Source: an uncultured Planctomycetia bacterium
Lineage (GTDB): Bacteria; Planctomycetota; Phycisphaerae; FEN-1346; JAACEH01
Assembly (NCBI GenBank): GCA_903929765.1
Contig: CAIYVX010000105.1
Coordinates: 1-64,000 of the forward strand
Direction: 5' to 3'
Length of the DNA: 64,000 nt
Within the stretch, counting starts at the first letter, position 1; every line of letters begins with the position of its first letter. The notes beneath the pieces were generated by a model. It was not told where the DNA came from and ran no database searches. It saw only the letters and a list, made by a program, of their open reading frames with translations. This document shows positions 39,218-48,044 of this stretch, piece by piece. Made by a program: the position numbers and the translations under genes.

Positions 39218-40629
39218 GGCGATACCTCCCCGGCCCGCGCCGCGTCGAGAGGCTCGGCTTCAAGCGCCGCCGGTTCCAGCGGCTCGCCGTGCCGCAAGGT
39301 CATCACCACGTTATAAAGTCCCACCGCCGCTCCCGCGATAATGAACAGTCCCAGCATCGCTCGCAGGGCCATGTAGACGTTCAATGACGGCAGCACGACG
39401 TAGACCGTCTCGCCGGTCGCCCAGGCGTGGCCCTGAATCAGCCCCGCCGTCGTCAGCACCGCGAAAAAACCGACCAGCCCGAACAGCAACAGGCCGAACT
39501 GCAAATTCACGAGCCGCGCCGAATAAAGTTTCCGCCCGCACACGAGCGGCAACATGTGCCACATGCCGCCCAGGGCGATGAAGCCCGCGAAGCCCAGCAC
39601 GGCGATGTGCGAATGGCCGATCACCCAGTTGGTGAAGTGCGTGACGGCCTGCACCGAGGGCAGCGACTGGAGCGGACCTTGGAGGCAAACCAGCAGGTAC
39701 CACATCGTCCCCGCCAGGACGAACCGCCCGGCCGGATCGCCCCACAACTTCATCCCGCGACCCCGCGTCGTCAGCCAGAGGTTCGCCAGCACCACGAACA
39801 CCGGCAGAATCATCATGATCGAGCCGACCACCGTCACGGTCCGCAGCCAGTTGGGAATCGGGGCCTGGAGAATGTGATGGCCGCCGATCTGCGTGTAGGT
39901 CGCCACCAAAGCCCAGAAGCCCACCAGCGAGAGCCGGTGCGAATAGAGCGGCGCCCTGGTCACGCGCGGCAGCACGAAATAGGCGATCCCAATGGCCAGC
40001 GGGGTCAGGAGCAGCCCGACCATGTTGTGTCCGTAGAACCAGAGCAGAATCGAATCGACCAGCCCCGGCAGGGCCTGGGTCTGCGGGCGCCACATCACGT
40101 TGCCAATCGGATAAACCCCGGCGGTCCAGATGAGCGCCCCCACCGCGTACCAGACCGAGACGTAGAGCGTCTTCTCCTTGCGACCGGCAATCGTCAGGGT
40201 CAGGTTCACGATCAGCGTCAGGATGGCCAGCATAATCAGGACTTTGAACGGATAGAGATATTCAGTATACTCCCGGTTCTGCTGCAACCCGAAGGGAAAG
40301 ACCGTCGGCCCGCTCAGCACCGCCGCGTTCCAGCAGAGCCAACTGAACCAACCCAGCCGCTCCGACCAGAGCCGCGTCCGCAAGAGCGCCGGCACATAAT
40401 AGATCGCGCAGCCCACCAGTGTCGTGGCCACGAAGCCGAAGAGCACCGTGTTGACGTGAATCGGCCGCATCCGCCCGAAGTTCAGCCAGGAGATGTTGTT
40501 GTAAAGTTCCGGGGCCATCAGGTGCAGCGCCGCCACCAGGCCGTAGAGCGTCCCGATCAGGAACCACGCCGATCCCGCGACCAGAAAGGCCAGGGCGGCG
40601 CTTTGCGGTTTGCTCGCAAACTTGAGCAT
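39214..40629 (-). CDS. ccoN: cbb3-type cytochrome c oxidase subunit I (CcoN)
   Basis: 471 residues, about 12 transmembrane helices: the catalytic subunit carrying haem b, the haem b3 and CuB centre. Visible His ligands: MRPIHVNTVLFGF, LWFYGHNMVGLLLTPLA, QIGGHHILQAPIPNW (the two CuB-type His; most CcoN have GPHH), and WVIGHSHIAVLGFAGF. LYSHRLSLVGFWAL also matches CcoN. This oxidase class has high oxygen affinity. It lies 12 bp after the pentahaem ActA gene and overlaps ccoO. Copper for CuB is probably delivered with the CcoI-type ATPase encoded divergently. Confidence 0.95.
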   Translation of the reverse strand: MLKFASKPQSAALAFLVAGSAWFLIGTLYGLVAALHLMAPELYNNISWLNFGRMRPIHVNTVLFGFVATTLVGCAIYYVPALLRTRLWSERLGWFSWLCWNAAVLSGPTVFPFGLQQNREYTEYLYPFKVLIMLAILTLIVNLTLTIAGRKEKTLYVSVWYAVGALIWTAGVYPIGNVMWRPQTQALPGLVDSILLWFYGHNMVGLLLTPLAIGIAYFVLPRVTRAPLYSHRLSLVGFWALVATYTQIGGHHILQAPIPNWLRTVTVVGSIMMILPVFVVLANLWLTTRGRGMKLWGDPAGRFVLAGTMWYLLVCLQGPLQSLPSVQAVTHFTNWVIGHSHIAVLGFAGFIALGGMWHMLPLVCGRKLYSARLVNLQFGLLLFGLVGFFAVLTTAGLIQGHAWATGETVYVVLPSLNVYMALRAMLGLFIIAGAAVGLYNVVMTLRHGEPLEPAALEAEPLDAARAGEVSP

Positions 40630-40641
40630 CAGGCCCGTCTC

Positions 40642-41196
40642 CTATCGGTGACACATATAACAATCATGCGACGCACCTTCGGCCCGGTGGCAATCCACGC
40701 AGAAGCCCATCGTGATCACCGGCCGCGGCACCACCCGGTCCATTGAACTCACGTCGCCGTGGCACCGCCCGCAATCAAAGCCCTTGTGCAGGTGGACCGA
40801 ATGGTCGAAGTAGACGAACTCCGGGACCGCGTTCACCCGCTGCCACGCCACCGGCCGGTTCTCATTATAGTATTTCGTGAGCTGCTCAATCTTCGGATAA
40901 TTCACGATAATCCGTTTGTGGCAGAGCATGCAGGTTTCCAGCGGCGGCACGCCGGCCCGCGGACTGTCCTGGGCGTCGGCGTGGCAGAGCAGGCAACCGA
41001 TCTTTTTTTCCCCGGCGTGAAAGCGGTGGCTGAACGGCAGCGGCTGCACCACGCCCGCCTCGCTCGGATAGTAATAATAATATGACAACACCATCGCCGC
41101 CAGGACCGCCGCCGTCAGGAAGCCCAGTTCCACCACAGCCTGGCGATACCAGCGCGGCCCGCCGCCCGACTCAGGTTGTCCCGCCCGTTCCGTCAC
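40642..41196 (-). CDS. actA: Alternative complex III subunit ActA, pentahaem cytochrome c
   Basis: 184 residues with one N-terminal membrane anchor (ELGFLTAAVLAAMVLS) and five C-x2-C-H haem sites at residues 68, 89, 142, 166 and 179, the ActA complement. FDHSVHLHKGFDCGRCH and GFCVDCHRAEG are typical. The start is GTG 41196, overlapping the actF stop as GTGA with AGGGAG upstream; longer readings run antisense-like through actF. The protein stops one residue after the last CxxCH. ActA normally heads the act operon, but here it follows actF and directly precedes ccoN. Confidence 0.92.
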   Translation of the reverse strand: MTERAGQPESGGGPRWYRQAVVELGFLTAAVLAAMVLSYYYYYPSEAGVVQPLPFSHRFHAGEKKIGCLLCHADAQDSPRAGVPPLETCMLCHKRIIVNYPKIEQLTKYYNENRPVAWQRVNAVPEFVYFDHSVHLHKGFDCGRCHGDVSSMDRVVPRPVITMGFCVDCHRAEGASHDCYMCHR

Positions 41197-42290
41197 GCCT
41201 CGGCCGCTCCCTGCGGAATCTCCGCTTTCATCCGCCATCGGTACCAGTCCAGCGCCAAGGCGAACGCCCCGAGGCTGGCCAGCGTAATTCCAATTTCCGG
41301 CCCGCCGAATTCGATCTTGTGCGAAAAAGTCGGGGCCACCGACCACCAGCGGCCCACCCAGGTACTCGCCAGCACCAGCACCGCCACCGCGCCCAGCAGC
41401 CACGGCGTCCGCTTCGCCCGAATCGTCAACAGGAGCGCCAGCGGCCCCAGGTACATCGTCGCCAGCAGCACCGTGCTCACGATTCGCCACGCCGGAAAAT
41501 TCATCCGCGCCAGCGGCATCCGCACCTCGTCGGGCAGGTTCGCGTACCAGATCGGCAGCAGTTGCGAGAACATCATGTAGGTCGTCAGCAGGCTGAAGGC
41601 CACCATGAGTTTGCCGAGATCATGCAATTTTTCCCGCTCCACACCCGGCACAAACGCCGCCAGTAGCGCCCAGAGCGCCACGCCCGAATAAACCCCCGTT
41701 ACCGCAAAATAAAGGCCCCAGAGCGTGCTGTACCATTTCACGTCGAGCGCCGCCACGAGGTCATAGGCCACGAAGCTCAGGGCGATGACGTAAACGAAAA
41801 TCACCCACCCGCCCAGCACCTTCCCTCGCCCGGCGAGGCGTTGCCGCGCGTAGGCCCAGGCCAGGATCCAGAAGATCACGAGCGCCGCCAGATCGCGCCC
41901 GAAGACGAACGTCGGATTGAGCCAGAAGCCTTGCGGCAAGTCCTTCGCCGTGGCCCACGGCGCCCAACTCGCGCTGCCGATCCACAAAACAATTAACATG
42001 GCCACCGCCAGCGGCGCCGTCGCCAGACCCGCCAGCGTCAGGTTTTCCAGCCGCCCCGACCACCGCCCTTGCGACGAGAGGACAATCGCCGACCAGACCG
42101 TCAGCCCCGCCCCGAGCGGCGCGAAAAAGAGAAAATTGATGAGCAGCCCGCGCCAGGCCCGCGCCGCCGTGTCGCCGCCCAGCGTCGGCAGCCAGACCGC
42201 CAGCCCGACCGCGATCAGGACGCACCAGACCGCCGCCCGAAGAGCCGGCCAGCGCGGCGTGAAATTTTGTTCCACCTCATTTGAAGTCAT
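41193..42290 (-). CDS. actF: Alternative complex III integral membrane subunit ActF
   Basis: 365 residues with about 10 transmembrane helices (AVWCVLIAVGLAVWLPTL, GLLINFLFFAPLGAGLTVWS, VILFVYVIALSFVAYDLVA-like segments). WVAALDVKWYSTLWGLYFAV-type text near residue 175-195 (DVKWYSTLWGLYFAVTGVYS) and YANLPDEVRMPLARM are hallmarks of ActF, a partner of ActC. It has no cofactor motif of its own. Its start overlaps actCD by 14 bp and its stop overlaps actA. Confidence 0.9.
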   Translation of the reverse strand: MTSNEVEQNFTPRWPALRAAVWCVLIAVGLAVWLPTLGGDTAARAWRGLLINFLFFAPLGAGLTVWSAIVLSSQGRWSGRLENLTLAGLATAPLAVAMLIVLWIGSASWAPWATAKDLPQGFWLNPTFVFGRDLAALVIFWILAWAYARQRLAGRGKVLGGWVIFVYVIALSFVAYDLVAALDVKWYSTLWGLYFAVTGVYSGVALWALLAAFVPGVEREKLHDLGKLMVAFSLLTTYMMFSQLLPIWYANLPDEVRMPLARMNFPAWRIVSTVLLATMYLGPLALLLTIRAKRTPWLLGAVAVLVLASTWVGRWWSVAPTFSHKIEFGGPEIGITLASLGAFALALDWYRWRMKAEIPQGAAEA

Positions 42291-44163
42291 AAGTCTCTTC
42301 CGGCTTCGTCGCCTCGAGCAGCGCCCGCACTTCCGCCGTCCGCTCCGGCGGGCAACCTACGATAATCGCAAACTTGTCCGCGCTGAACCGCCGGTCGTAC
42401 CCGCGCGGCAGTTTCCACCGTCCCAGCCGCGTGTGAATCCAGAGGCCGGTGAAGTTGACCAGCGTCCCGACGAGAATCGTCCCCTCGAACCCCACGACGC
42501 AGAACGGCAGCCACGCCGCCCAGGGCTTGCCGCCCACGATCAGATCGTTGACGTGCGCCGAACCCGCCGCCAGGGCGAACCCGCAGGTCAATCCCGTCAG
42601 CGCCCCGATCAGCGTCCAGTACCGCACCGGACTGGTGGGCCAGCCGAGAATTCGCGGCACGGCGTCGATCTTGAACGGCGAGAACGTGTCGGTCGTCCGG
42701 CGATACGGCGTCGCCGCAACTTTCTCGAGCGCCGCCACCATCGGCTCGACCTCGGCGAACACCGCCACGACGCCGCTGGTGGCCAGCCGCGCTGAGACGA
42801 CCGGCCCCAGGCCCGAAACTCGCGGCGCTTCATCGTGTTCCAGTCCCGCCACCTGGGCCTTCGATTCGCTCGTCGGCACCGTCGGCAGGAATTTGGCGAA
42901 GCAGAGAAACCAGAAGGCGAACCAGCAGAAGGCCCCGGCGGTGATTGTCCACTCGACCCAGGTCGGCGTGTAATGGCCCCAGTTGTGCGGCAGATAATCG
43001 TGCGTCGTTCCGCCGGGAACAATTACATATCTCTCCAACCACATGCCGACGTTGACCAGCGCCCCGATGGCAAAGAGCCACCACAGATTCCGCCGCACCC
43101 GACGGAACAAGAGGGCCAGCGGCACCAGCACGTTCAGCAAAGTCAGCGACCAGTATTCCGGGGCCATGTAGCCGGTGGCCCGCCACACGGCATATTGCCA
43201 CTCGAACTTGTCGTGCGAGTACCACGCCGTCCATGGTTCCAGGACGTAGGCATAGCCGACGATCAACGTCGTCACGATCATCGTTTTGCCGATGGCCTCA
43301 AAGTGATCGACCGTGATCAGCCGCTCCAGGTGGAGCAACTTGCGCATGGGAATCAGGAGCACCAGCACCATGCCCAGCCCCTGGTGGATCGCCCCGGCCA
43401 CGAAATAGGGTGCGAAAATCGTCGTGTGCCAGCCCGGCATCAGGCTCATCGCAAAGTCCCACGAGACCACGGAATGGACCGAGATCACCAGCGGCGTTGC
43501 CAGGGCGGCGAAGAAGAGGTACGACCGGCCGTAGTGCCACCATTGGCTCCCCGCCCCGGTCCAGCCCAGGGCGAAGAAGCGGTAAAACCGGCTCCGCGGA
43601 TGGTCGCGCCCGTGACTGACCTCGTAGCGGTCGCGCAGCGACGCCAGGTCCGGGATCAGCCCGACGTACCAGAAAATCAGGCTGACCGTGAAATAGGTGC
43701 TGATGGCGCAAATGTCCCAGACCAGCGGACTGACGAAGTTCGGCCAGATTTGCCGCTCGGACGGATAGGGCGCAATGAAATAAAAGACCCAGACCCGGCC
43801 CAGGTGAATCAGCGGGAAGAGTCCGGCCGTCATCACGGCGAAAATCGTCATGGCCTCCGCCGACCGCGACACGGCCGTCCGCCACTTCGACCGCACCAGG
43901 TGCAGAATCGCCGAAATCAGCGTCCCCGAATGGGCGATGCCGACCCAGAAGACGAAGTTTGCTATGTACACGCCCCAACCCACCGGCTGATTGATCCCCG
44001 CCACGCCCATGCCCGACCGGACCTGGTAGACCCAGACCCAGAGGGCCGTCGTCGCCCCGGCTCCCAAGAGGCCCACGGCCAGCAGATACGGCCAGCGCGG
44101 CGGCCGCAGGGCCAGGGCCACGTCACCGTCGATTTGCTGGTAGGTCGGCTTCGCCAAAGTCAC
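42277..44163 (-). CDS. Fused alternative complex III subunits ActC (NrfD-like) and ActD
   Basis: 628 residues. Residues 1-450 are ActC, a 10-helix NrfD/PsrC-type quinol-binding subunit: YQQIDGDVALALRPPRW, GVYIANFVFWVGIAHSGTLI, LFPLIHLGRVWVFYFIAPYP, SVVSWDFAMSLMPGWHTTIF. Residues about 470-628 are ActD (DUF3341): VVAVFAEVEPMVAALEKV, YRRTTDTFSPFKIDAVPRIL, two helices, then LPRGYDRRFSADKFAIIVGC. In most bacteria these are separate neighbouring genes. The join is a short Ser/Ala-rich stretch near residues 440-470. The gene overlaps actB by 4 bp and actF by 14 bp. Confidence 0.93.
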   Translation of the reverse strand: MTLAKPTYQQIDGDVALALRPPRWPYLLAVGLLGAGATTALWVWVYQVRSGMGVAGINQPVGWGVYIANFVFWVGIAHSGTLISAILHLVRSKWRTAVSRSAEAMTIFAVMTAGLFPLIHLGRVWVFYFIAPYPSERQIWPNFVSPLVWDICAISTYFTVSLIFWYVGLIPDLASLRDRYEVSHGRDHPRSRFYRFFALGWTGAGSQWWHYGRSYLFFAALATPLVISVHSVVSWDFAMSLMPGWHTTIFAPYFVAGAIHQGLGMVLVLLIPMRKLLHLERLITVDHFEAIGKTMIVTTLIVGYAYVLEPWTAWYSHDKFEWQYAVWRATGYMAPEYWSLTLLNVLVPLALLFRRVRRNLWWLFAIGALVNVGMWLERYVIVPGGTTHDYLPHNWGHYTPTWVEWTITAGAFCWFAFWFLCFAKFLPTVPTSESKAQVAGLEHDEAPRVSGLGPVVSARLATSGVVAVFAEVEPMVAALEKVAATPYRRTTDTFSPFKIDAVPRILGWPTSPVRYWTLIGALTGLTCGFALAAGSAHVNDLIVGGKPWAAWLPFCVVGFEGTILVGTLVNFTGLWIHTRLGRWKLPRGYDRRFSADKFAIIVGCPPERTAEVRALLEATKPEETYDFK

Positions 44164-47156
44164 GCCTCGTCACCAATAATTATCCGCCGCAAGTAGGTCA
44201 CCGCCGGCTTGGTGTTCAAGTCTTCCAGCACATGATAGCGCCGCAAGTCGCCCGGCAACCCCGCCCGGCCGCCGGTCAGTTTCGACACCTCCGACTTCGG
44301 GTCGAGCAGGTCGCCGAACGTGAAGACCCGCGTCGGGCAGGACTGCGCGCAGGCCGGCTTGATCTCGCCCTCGGCCACCGCCCGCCCGGCCAACTTGGCT
44401 TTGATCTCGGCCGCGCGAATCCGTTGGATGCAGAACGTACACTTCTCCATCACTCCGCGAGTCCGCACCGTCACGTCCGGGTTCAACTGCTCCGCCAGCG
44501 GCTTCGCCCAATCGACGTTCCCCCAGTTGAAGCGCCGCACTTTATATGGACAGTTGTTCGAGCAATAGCGCGTCCCGATGCAGCGGTTGTAGACCTGGGC
44601 GTTGAGGCCCTCGTCGCTGTGCACCGACGCAAAGACCGGGCAGACCGCTTCGCACGGCGCCGCGTCGCACTGCTGGCAGAGCATCGGCAAAAAGCCCATC
44701 CGCCCCGCCTCGCCCTCCCGCCGATACGGCACCACGCGCAGCCAGGCCATCTCCCGGCCTTGCCGCACTTTTTTCTCGCCCACCACGGCCAGGTTATTTT
44801 CCGCGTAACAGGCCACCGCGCAGGCCCCGCAGCCGATGCAGCGATGCAGGTCGATCACCATCGCCCAGCGATGTTCCTTATATTGATGCAGCCGCGCCTT
44901 GTACATGTCCCGCTGCGGATCGTACCCCTCCGGCAGCGGCAACCGCAGGGCGTCCCCCTCGCCCGGCTTCATCTTCACCAACTTCGCCAACGTCGTCCAT
45001 TGCAGAATTTCCCGCTCCGACTGTTCCTGCGTCGTCGTGGTATAAACCGGCGCTTCCCGCCGCCCGGTTTTGCGAATCACCAGGATGCAGAAGGTTGCGC
45101 TCCCGACCGCCTCTCTCAAAAGACGAAAAGCATTGGCCCCGCGTCCCGCCGCATTCCGACCCAGTGCCGTGTGACCCTGCCCGAACCCCAGCGCCGCCAC
45201 ACCTTCCGCCACGTCTTCCGTCACCCGCACCGGCGCCTCGACCGGAATTAATTTTCCCCTCATCACCACCCCAACCGGGTCGAGTGCCACCACATCCCCT
45301 GCCGCCACGCCCAGTGCCCGCGCCGTCGCCGGATGCAAATCCACCGTGTTTCCCCAAACCACCATGCTCGTGGGATCGGGATTCTCCTGAAGCCACGACC
45401 GATTCGCCACCCGCCCGTCATGCAGCATCGTCCCCGCCCAGGCCCAAAACTCCAACGTCCCGGCAGTAGTCGCCGGTGCTGCCAGCGGGGTAAACTTCAA
45501 CTTGTCCAACTCGCGAGCCTCTTGTGTTTCAGGAGCCGGCTCTCCCCAATAGACGCCCCGACGCAAAGACTCGCGCCAGTACATATCTTCCGATATTCCC
45601 AACATCCTCTCTTCTCCGCCGTTCATCAATTGGACAATGCGAGAACGCACCCAAGCCTCAAAACCTCCCTTTTGCCGCTCGCCCACCAGTGGTTTCCCCG
45701 CCTCCTTCGCCAATGCCATCAGCACATCCCCAGCCCCGCGCGTCTCATAAATTCTGGTCATCGCCGACTGAACCAGGCAATTCACGTACGGCGTCGGCTC
45801 GAACTCGCCCCACGATTCCAATGGCGAATCCACCGGCAACACCCACGTCGCCACGTCCGCCGTCTCGTCCGGCATTGTCCCAAGGTACACCACCATCCCC
45901 GCCCGACGCAGCGCTTCCGCCGCGTCGTTCCGCGCATAAACCGGATTCGCCTGATTAACGAACACCATATCATTGCTGCCGATCCGCCCCAGCACCTCCT
46001 GCAACTCAGCGGCCGTCGCCGTCCGGCCCAGGGCGTGCGGTTGACCAAAATCGACGATCCGACCGACGTTCCCCGTCGCATAATTCAGGAGCGCCGCCGC
46101 CACCGCCGTTTCCGTCGTCGTCGTGCCCGTCGCGCCCACCGGCCCCGCTAGAGCCACCACCGTCCCGGCCTCGACAAATTGTTTGGCGAGTTTGGCGATT
46201 ACTGGCCTCAACCCCTCACCCGGCCCTGAAGGGCCACCCTCTCCCGAGGGAGAGGGGGTTGCACTCGCCTTGAGGAACGCCTCGACCGCCGGCCGCACCG
46301 CAGAAATGTCCCGCTTCGCCCAACCCCGATCAATAATTTCCTTCACCATCGCCAGGGCCACCCACCGCTCCGCCCCCGGTGGCACTTTCAGAAACTCATC
46401 CGCATTCGCCGCCGTCATTGAGAGCCGCGGCCCGACGTAAACGAACCGCGCCGCCTGGCCATCGCGTATCTTTCGCGCCTCGGCAAACTGCCAAGACGCC
46501 TGCACCGGAGACGGCCCGTTCTCCAAAAAGTCCGAAGCGAAGCTCACGATCATCCGGCATTTTTCGAGATTATAATCCGGCAACTCCGCCCGTCCGAAGA
46601 CCGCTAAGTTTCCCGCCCGCACCGCCTCGTAATTGAATGGTTCAAAATAAATGACTTTCTCGCCGCCAAACGCCTTCGAAAAACTTTCCAGCACCTCCGC
46701 CAGCGCCCCGGTCTGGAGGTCCGAAATCACCCACAGCTTCCCCTTCTTCTCCTTCAGCCGCGCCGCAATCGCCTTGATTGCCTCGTCCCACGTCGCCTCT
46801 TTCGCCGCGCCGCCGCGCTCGCGGTGCAAAACTTTCTTCAACCGATCCGGATCGTACAACCCCTGGACCGCCGAATGGCCGCGCGGGCAGAGGCCGCCGC
46901 GATTCACCGGATGATCGGGATTTCCCGCCACGACGTTTACGCGGCCGTTACGGTGCGTGACGTGCAGGCCGCAGCCGGCCGGGCACTCGCGGCAGGTCGT
47001 CGCGTAGATCGTCACGGCCGTCGGCTTGACGTTCTCGGGCGGCTTCACATAGGGAATCAATTTGTCCGGCGACTTTTCCCCAAACCCCATCGCCGCCGCG
47101 GCCCCGGTGGTCGCGCCCAGCTTCAGAAATGTTCGTCGCGATATCTCGTCGCCCAC
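44160..47156 (-). CDS. actB: Alternative complex III subunit ActB (molybdopterin-like plus Fe-S protein) carrying a repeat insert
   Basis: 998 residues from GTG 47156 (GGGAG 8 bases upstream); the frame stays open to 47438 but that region is not ActB-like. The twin-Arg signal RRTFLKLGATTGAAAAMG lies at residues 7-24. The N-terminal molybdopterin-oxidoreductase-like domain has ATTCRECPAGCGLHVTHRNG; ActB of this complex is known to lack the Mo cofactor. The C-terminal ferredoxin-like part has four Cys groups: CIGCGACAVACYAEN, CQQCDAAPCEAVCP, CIGTRYCSNNCPY, and CTFCIQRIRAAE with CAQSCP, for three 4Fe-4S and one 3Fe-4S centre. Residues about 299-316 (TPSPSGEGGPSGPGEG) come from a palindromic repeat. 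It is the first gene of the operon. Confidence 0.94.
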   Translation of the reverse strand: MGDEISRRTFLKLGATTGAAAAMGFGEKSPDKLIPYVKPPENVKPTAVTIYATTCRECPAGCGLHVTHRNGRVNVVAGNPDHPVNRGGLCPRGHSAVQGLYDPDRLKKVLHRERGGAAKEATWDEAIKAIAARLKEKKGKLWVISDLQTGALAEVLESFSKAFGGEKVIYFEPFNYEAVRAGNLAVFGRAELPDYNLEKCRMIVSFASDFLENGPSPVQASWQFAEARKIRDGQAARFVYVGPRLSMTAANADEFLKVPPGAERWVALAMVKEIIDRGWAKRDISAVRPAVEAFLKASATPSPSGEGGPSGPGEGLRPVIAKLAKQFVEAGTVVALAGPVGATGTTTTETAVAAALLNYATGNVGRIVDFGQPHALGRTATAAELQEVLGRIGSNDMVFVNQANPVYARNDAAEALRRAGMVVYLGTMPDETADVATWVLPVDSPLESWGEFEPTPYVNCLVQSAMTRIYETRGAGDVLMALAKEAGKPLVGERQKGGFEAWVRSRIVQLMNGGEERMLGISEDMYWRESLRRGVYWGEPAPETQEARELDKLKFTPLAAPATTAGTLEFWAWAGTMLHDGRVANRSWLQENPDPTSMVVWGNTVDLHPATARALGVAAGDVVALDPVGVVMRGKLIPVEAPVRVTEDVAEGVAALGFGQGHTALGRNAAGRGANAFRLLREAVGSATFCILVIRKTGRREAPVYTTTTQEQSEREILQWTTLAKLVKMKPGEGDALRLPLPEGYDPQRDMYKARLHQYKEHRWAMVIDLHRCIGCGACAVACYAENNLAVVGEKKVRQGREMAWLRVVPYRREGEAGRMGFLPMLCQQCDAAPCEAVCPVFASVHSDEGLNAQVYNRCIGTRYCSNNCPYKVRRFNWGNVDWAKPLAEQLNPDVTVRTRGVMEKCTFCIQRIRAAEIKAKLAGRAVAEGEIKPACAQSCPTRVFTFGDLLDPKSEVSKLTGGRAGLPGDLRRYHVLEDLNTKPAVTYLRRIIIGDEA
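46206..46259. repeat. In-frame CTCACCC...CTCTCCC repeat inside actB
   Basis: CTCAACCCCTCACCCGGCCC...GGGCCACCCTCTCCC with GAGGGAGAGGG: the same unit as 25234-25283 and 49499-49550, here coding a Pro/Gly/Ser-rich peptide within the molybdopterin-like domain. Confidence 0.92.
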
Positions 47157-47237
47157 GAATCGCTCCCGCTCCAAGATGTGCAAACGCGCAGTCGCCCCTT
47201 TGCGGCGAACCGCTCTCGCGTTACCATTGGGGATGTT

Positions 47238-48044
47238 ATGACAATCTCCGTCCCGTTGCAAGGGCGGCTCGAGGAGCAACAAATTATTAGTGCTTTCGCT
47301 CTCCAATATGTCCTGGCCGGACTCCTTGGCGGCGCCGTCGCCTTCGCTCATTGCCTCGGCATGTGCGGCCCGTTTGCCCTGCACCTGGCCTCCGGCCGGC
47401 CGGGACGGGCCGCCCTGGCCCGCCAACTGCTCTGGCACGCCGGAAAAACCTCGACCTACGTCTTCCTCGGGGCCCTGGTCGGATCGCTCGGAATCTCCGC
47501 CGACGCCATCGCCGCCCCGTGGTTCCAGAACGCCCTGGCCTGGGCTTGCGGCGCTGTCATCTTCGCCTCCGGACTTTCCCTGCTCGGACTGTTGCCACGA
47601 CGGCTCAGTTTCAACGCACCGTCAGCCGACACCGGACTCCTCCCCGCCGTCTTCCGCCAATTTTTCCGCCAGCCGACCAACCTCGCCGCCTTCGTCCTCG
47701 GCATCGTCACCGGCTTCCTCCCCTGCCCGATCATCCTCGCTGGGCTCGCATACTCGCTCCGGAGTCACTCCGTCCTCGTCGCTATGGCCACCATGGCCGC
47801 CGTGGGACTGGGCACCGTCTGGGCCTTGCTCCTCCTCGGCCTGACCGGCTCGTTCTTCCAGAACAAATTCCAGCAGAAATTTCGTCGCTGGGCCGCTGCG
47901 CTCGCCGGCAGTGTCCTCCTGCTGCTCGGCCTGGCCACCGCCCTCCGCGCCACCGACACTTTCCACCATCTCCTCGGCTGCTCGTGCGCCGCCCAATCCG
48001 GCACCTCGCCCGCTCATTGCCCCCATTGCGAGGACCACCCGTGA
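47238..48044 (+). CDS. TauE/SafE-like membrane protein linked to cbb3 oxidase maturation
   Basis: 268 residues with six to seven transmembrane helices. The first helix carries AFAHCLGMCGPFALHLASGR, the AHC-x-GMCG-x-F motif of the 'sulfite exporter TauE/SafE' type proteins that neighbour ccoI genes; a second half-repeat has GIVTGFLPCPIILAGLAYSL. Cys and Met in these motifs suggest copper or thiol chemistry. The tail CSCAAQSGTSPAHCPHCEDH is rich in Cys and His, as expected for metal binding. ATG 47238 follows GGGGATG. Its stop overlaps the ATPase start (GTGA). It is divergent from actB across 81 bp, which must hold both promoters. Confidence 0.85.
   Translation: MTISVPLQGRLEEQQIISAFALQYVLAGLLGGAVAFAHCLGMCGPFALHLASGRPGRAALARQLLWHAGKTSTYVFLGALVGSLGISADAIAAPWFQNALAWACGAVIFASGLSLLGLLPRRLSFNAPSADTGLLPAVFRQFFRQPTNLAAFVLGIVTGFLPCPIILAGLAYSLRSHSVLVAMATMAAVGLGTVWALLLLGLTGSFFQNKFQQKFRRWAAALAGSVLLLLGLATALRATDTFHHLLGCSCAAQSGTSPAHCPHCEDHP

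Noticed and set aside
47157..47438. N-terminal extension of ActB to 47438
   Set aside because: The extra 94 residues precede the twin-arginine signal, lack family similarity and cross the divergent promoter region and the TauE-like start.
47351..48040. N-terminal extension of the copper ATPase
   Set aside because: The frame is open but antisense in character and lies inside the TauE-like gene; the GTG at 48041 overlapping that stop begins the family's Cys motif.
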